Source: PZPK01 sp963974595
GTDB taxonomy: Bacteria > Pseudomonadota > Gammaproteobacteria > Pseudomonadales > Oleiphilaceae
Length of the DNA: 64,000 bases
Assembly (NCBI GenBank): GCA_963974595.1
Contig: CAXBDA010000006.1
Location: 5,504-69,503, forward strand
Direction: 5' to 3'
Part shown: piece by piece, positions 63,872 through 64,000 of the stretch
Position numbering within the stretch: position 1 is the stretch's first letter
Layout of the letters: every line of letters begins with the position of its first letter
Position numbers and translations under genes: made by a program
The notes under the pieces: generated by a model
What the model was told of the DNA's origin: nothing
The model's input: the letters and a program-made list of their open reading frames with translations, nothing else
The model's database searches: none

Positions 63872-63912
63872 CTAAAGATTCCTTTCTTTTAGCTTAATTG
63901 TCAAGGATTACG

Positions 63913-64000
63913 ATGGGTGTCTATCTAATTCCTTCTGACGTGGGCTTGAATCACGTTATCGCGCCACAGCTAAAACATAAATCTATCGCGAAGGGTGCCC
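63913..64000 (+). CDS. Start of an unidentified gene (cut by the window end)
   Basis: An ATG at 63913 preceded by AAGGA (63903-63907) opens a frame that runs 29 codons to the window end without a stop. The peptide begins MGVYLIPSDVGLNHVIAPQ. I do not recognise it. The good ribosome binding site and divergent promoter region make it a credible gene start, but length is too short to be sure. Confidence 0.4.
   Translation, partial: MGVYLIPSDVGLNHVIAPQLKHKSIAKGA

Noticed and set aside
63938..63956. REP-like palindrome near the HUH transposase
   Set aside because: Only 5-bp arms (ACGTG / CACGT) inside an apparent coding start; too weak to call a REP.
1..64000. CRISPR arrays, tRNA, rRNA genes or prophage modules
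   Set aside because: None seen on reading: no regularly spaced repeats, no tRNA-like cloverleaf ends and no phage structural genes.

Overview
The window is an AT-rich chromosomal segment (I judge about 40% GC by eye, not computed) from a gammaproteobacterium. Several neighbourhoods match Pseudomonas-type gene order: MTIP-nagZ-psrA, ampD-DUF1631-nadC, hda next to DUF2066 and purMN, and mutS-fdxA. The full System I cytochrome c maturation operon fits a respiring Gram-negative. A Thiotrichales/Cycloclasticus-like lineage is only a hunch. I see no rRNA, tRNA or CRISPR array.

Layout. 1-14.9 kb: housekeeping genes, including a YaiI tail, methylthioinosine phosphorylase, an MscS channel, a muropeptide-recycling group (nagZ, a signal-less YkuD protein and, further on, ampD), psrA with a double operator, riboflavin synthase, rsmC, dbpA, DUF1631 with a CRP-type box, and nadC. 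15-24.5 kb: a MASE1-PAS-GGDEF-EAL protein, an orphan ParA beside hda, a CDP-alcohol phosphatidyltransferase, DUF2066, purM-purN and an iron alcohol dehydrogenase. 24.6-31.8 kb: ccmABCDEFGHI on the minus strand. 32-42 kb: a DUF6091 solute-binding protein, a patatin, mutS, fdxA, sprT, TauE/SafE, a small HTH protein, a thioesterase, a YugP-type peptidase, a two-cysteine DsrC/TusE protein and a YbiB/TrpD2 protein.

42.1-56.6 kb is a Tad (tight adherence, type IVc) pilus locus on the minus strand with a divergent TPR lipoprotein (TadD-like). It encodes two Flp-type pilins with G|XXXXEY processing sites, three TadE/TadG-like pseudopilins, CpaB, a CpaC secretin, an FHA-TadA ATPase, TadB, TadC, DUF192, OmpA and a large lipoprotein. 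No TadZ or prepilin peptidase gene lies in the window, so part of the machine must be elsewhere.

56.8-64 kb is the accessory end: an APC-type P1B ATPase, a cold-shock protein, a decayed DDE transposase with an internal deletion, an IS110-family element whose leader folds over its own ribosome binding site, a ParE-type toxin-antitoxin pair, and a RAYT-like HUH transposase divergent from a partial gene, with a LexA-like box between them.

The most useful non-coding observations are: the tandem PsrA operators at psrA; a perfect CRP-like palindrome before DUF1631; an orphan plus-strand terminator at 7864-7890 that implies an unannotated small RNA; the IS110 leader; and a set of perfect 12-14 bp tandem duplications.
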